Part shown: positions 39,111 through 40,303 of the stretch, one piece after another | Layout of the letters: every line of letters starts with the position of its first letter | Numbering within the stretch: the first letter of the stretch is position 1 | Assembly: GCF_037026715.1 (NCBI RefSeq) | Contig: NZ_JBANCG010000016.1 | Span: forward strand, 1 to 40,303 | Reading direction: 5' to 3' | DNA: 40,303 bases | Source: Breoghania sp037026715 | GTDB lineage: Bacteria; Pseudomonadota; Alphaproteobacteria; Rhizobiales; Stappiaceae | Notes under the pieces: model-generated | Seen by the model: the letters and a program-made list of their open reading frames with translations, nothing else | Told to the model about the DNA's origin: nothing | The model's database searches: none | Position numbers and translations under genes: made by a program

Positions 39111-39845
39111 TTACAGCCGTCGAGCGACCCAAACCACGCGGCCGATGACGTTCAGATTGGCGAGGTTCACCTGATAGGGTGGGTGGATCCTATTATCCGA
39201 AATCAGTGTGACCGTCTCGTCGTTGCCGACTTGTTTGTCGATCCGCTTGATGACGGTTCCTCCACCGTCATACAGCACGAAAATCCCTGATTGGCTGATC
39301 TGCTTGTCCGATATGTTGATCAGCACGCGATCGCCGGATTGAAGTGTCGGTTCCATGCTGTCACCGCGGACTTCGACGATGGCCAGATCTGCATGATAGA
39401 GGCCGAGGTAATTTCTGATGTAGTTTTGCTGAAACGGCCATTGAGCGACAACGCGCTCATGTCCGTTCTCGGCGCCTCCCCCCGCAGAAACACAAGCATT
39501 GTACTCGGGCACCAACTGATAGGCGGGCTCGACCGAGGTTTGCTGGCTGCGGGCTTTCGCAGCGGTGGGCGTTGGGCTGGGAGTGTTGTCGCTGGAGCGA
39601 CCCGCCTTCCACGTCTTGTAATCGAGGCTTCCGCCAAAAAGAAGCCACTCGGCAGAGACGCCAAATGCTGCCGCGTAGGTCTGCGCATGGACGTGGTTAT
39701 AGAGGTTCTGGCCGTTCTCGTGGGCCCGGAAGGTCGATTCCGATTGTCCGACGCGCGCGGCGGCTTTTGCCGCGCTTGAGTAGCCAGCATTCAGTCGGGC
39801 CTCTTTCAGCCGCTCGCCGATCGTCTTTCCGGTCTCTTCGAACAT
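39111..39845 (-). CDS. CI/LexA-type phage repressor (HTH + S24 peptidase)
   Basis: This 244-residue lysogeny repressor has an N-terminal XRE-type helix-turn-helix (about 6-70, IGERLKEARLNAGYSSAAKAAARVGQSESTFRAHENGQ). A Pro/Ser/Thr-rich linker (80-105) follows, and then an S24 self-cleavage domain with Ser163 (VRGDSMEPTLQSGD) and Lys200 (GTVIKRID). Ala121-Gly122 is a plausible cleavage site, so RecA filaments formed during DNA damage would inactivate it and induce the prophage. I use the ATG at 39845 because the longer TTG-initiated form would include operator DNA. It is divergent from the Cro-like gene and expected to bind the repeats at 39868-39898 and 31216-31245. Confidence 0.92.
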   Translation of the reverse strand: MFEETGKTIGERLKEARLNAGYSSAAKAAARVGQSESTFRAHENGQNLYNHVHAQTYAAAFGVSAEWLLFGGSLDYKTWKAGRSSDNTPSPTPTAAKARSQQTSVEPAYQLVPEYNACVSAGGGAENGHERVVAQWPFQQNYIRNYLGLYHADLAIVEVRGDSMEPTLQSGDRVLINISDKQISQSGIFVLYDGGGTVIKRIDKQVGNDETVTLISDNRIHPPYQVNLANLNVIGRVVWVARRL

Positions 39846-39849
39846 CCCA

Positions 39850-39878
39850 TTGACATACGCAGTCAATCAACATAAATA
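39850..39878 (+). promoter_or_regulatory. Candidate rightward promoter (PR-like) for the Cro-like gene
   Basis: TTGACA at 39850-39855 is followed after 17 nt by TAAATA at 39873-39878, inside the operator dyad. The start would be near 39885, giving a 30-nt leader before the ATG at 39916. The -10 is only a fair match. A second TTGACA at 39882-39887 lacks a recognisable -10. Confidence 0.45.
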
Positions 39879-39898
39879 ATGTTGACATGAAAAATGAT
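39868..39898. promoter_or_regulatory. Repressor operators between repressor and Cro-like genes (OR-like)
   Basis: The dyad CAACATAAATAATGTTG (39868-39884) is a perfect palindrome apart from its centre. Its 15-bp core differs in two positions from the operator at 31231-31245. A second, weaker copy, GACATGAAAAATGAT (39884-39898), has its centre 15 bp away, the same spacing as at OL. A further GACAT half-site is at 39852-39856. Confidence 0.75.
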
Positions 39899-39915
39899 TT
39901 GGGTGTGTGAGCGAC

Positions 39916-40140
39916 ATGAATAATATCGATTCCGTGCGGGAGTTGATCGATGCGCTCGGCGGAAACGCTGCCGTCAGTCGGGCCCTGGCTCTCAAGCCTT
40001 CGACAGTGGGTGAGATGAAGAGGCGGGGCTCGATCCCGGTGTCCTATTGGCCCGGATTAATTGAGCTCGCCCGGAGAGTCGGTCTCGGCAGGGTGAATAG
40101 CGATCTGCTCGTTCAACTGCATACGGCTCGTGCCGCTTAA
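39916..40140 (+). CDS. Cro-like small HTH regulator
   Basis: This 74-residue helix-turn-helix protein (VRELIDALGGNAAVSRALALKPSTVGEMKRRGSIPVSYWPGLIELARRVG) is of the short Cro/carphology type in which helix 2-3 is formed by AAVSRALALKPSTVGEMKR. It is divergent from the CI-like repressor across the operators and would open the lytic programme by repressing it. The ATG at 39916 is used; a GTG nine bases upstream is an alternative. The rightward operon should continue into replication genes outside the window. The last stretch, 40141-40303, shows no gene. Confidence 0.82.
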   Translation: MNNIDSVRELIDALGGNAAVSRALALKPSTVGEMKRRGSIPVSYWPGLIELARRVGLGRVNSDLLVQLHTARAA

Positions 40141-40303
40141 TCCCCGGCCTCATTGGTTCGGGGCTCCAATTGCATCTTCGTCCTCTCCCAAACAAGCACA
40201 GCATACGGAACACAGATTTCTCTAAGCGGATGGGACGCGGGCAGGGGGCTTCCTCCTTCAATCACACGCAAAGAATGGTTTCGGCTTGGTCTTTTCATGC
40301 CGG

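Larger units (their letters stand above)
25929..40303. mobile_element. Left part of a lambda-like prophage, integrated at tRNA-Val
   Basis: From the tRNA to the right edge the gene content changes from housekeeping to phage: integrase, excisionase, HNH protein, Bet/RecT, Gp157, a leftward early operon, a CI-like repressor and a Cro-like gene. Base composition drops visibly between about 33 and 39 kb. Replication and structural genes are not seen and would be expected to the right of the Cro-like gene, outside the window. The left boundary is inferred from the tRNA; the right boundary is unknown. Confidence 0.88.

Noticed and set aside
39057..39779. Rightward frames opposite the repressor
   Set aside because: Antisense to a clear CI/LexA-type gene, without start signals.

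Overview
The window is high-GC chromosomal DNA from an alphaproteobacterium, most likely of the order Hyphomicrobiales (Rhizobiales). Supporting this are the block tig - clpP - clpX - lon - hupB, the glnB-glnA pair, three tRNA genes with encoded CCA, and phage genes typical of rhizobial prophages. I cannot name the genus from sequence alone. Positions 1 to about 25,930 are host chromosome. Positions from about 25,930 to the right edge are the left part of an integrated lambda-like element, whose right end lies outside the window.

Host part. A polysaccharide locus (506-7856) has a leftward set (Wza-like lipoprotein, GT4 glycosyltransferase, polyprenyl-phosphate sugar transferase, Wzy/WaaL-type polymerase or ligase) and a divergent Wzz/GumC-type chain-length protein whose C-terminal kinase-like domain lacks a P-loop. 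A 1.3-kb gap with palindromic repeats follows. Next comes a leftward FtsX/MacB-like ABC pair with a histidine-rich periplasmic loop and a Tat-exported CxxC protein, perhaps involved in metal handling. Then come phoA, glnA and glnB (leftward), the bifunctional NAD(P)HX repair enzyme, tRNA-Leu, trigger factor, ClpP, ClpX, Lon and HU (rightward). The host part ends at tRNA-Val(UAC), which probably served as the attachment site.

Phage part. A leftward early operon (31134 to 26001) is driven by a near-consensus promoter at 31204-31232. It contains small unknown genes, a phage GapR, a Gp157-like protein, a RecT/Bet annealase, an HNH protein, an excisionase whose C-terminus overlaps the integrase by 226 nt, and the integrase. 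Almost all genes are coupled by 1-4 nt overlaps, and three real small genes (32, 42 and 58 codons) lie in this chain. At 39111-40140 are a LexA/CI-type repressor and a divergent Cro-like protein. The same 15-bp operator occurs between repressor and Cro and again at the early leftward promoter, giving OL/OR-like geometry.

The roughly 7-kb stretch between these operators, the place lambda uses for rexAB, is loaded with accessory genes. These are a protein kinase / PP2C phosphatase / VWA triad (TerY-P or YegI-PphC-YegL type), a divergent DUF262-DUF1524 nuclease of the GmrSD class, a small coiled-coil winged-helix protein, and an odd class II tRNA-like gene with Leu anticodon CAA on a Ser-like body. 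A gene-free 0.7-kb tract with several hairpins follows. This immunity-region cargo is the most interesting part of the window. A second point is that the integrase has Trp in place of the catalytic Arg of its HxxR motif, so the element may be unable to excise with its own enzyme.
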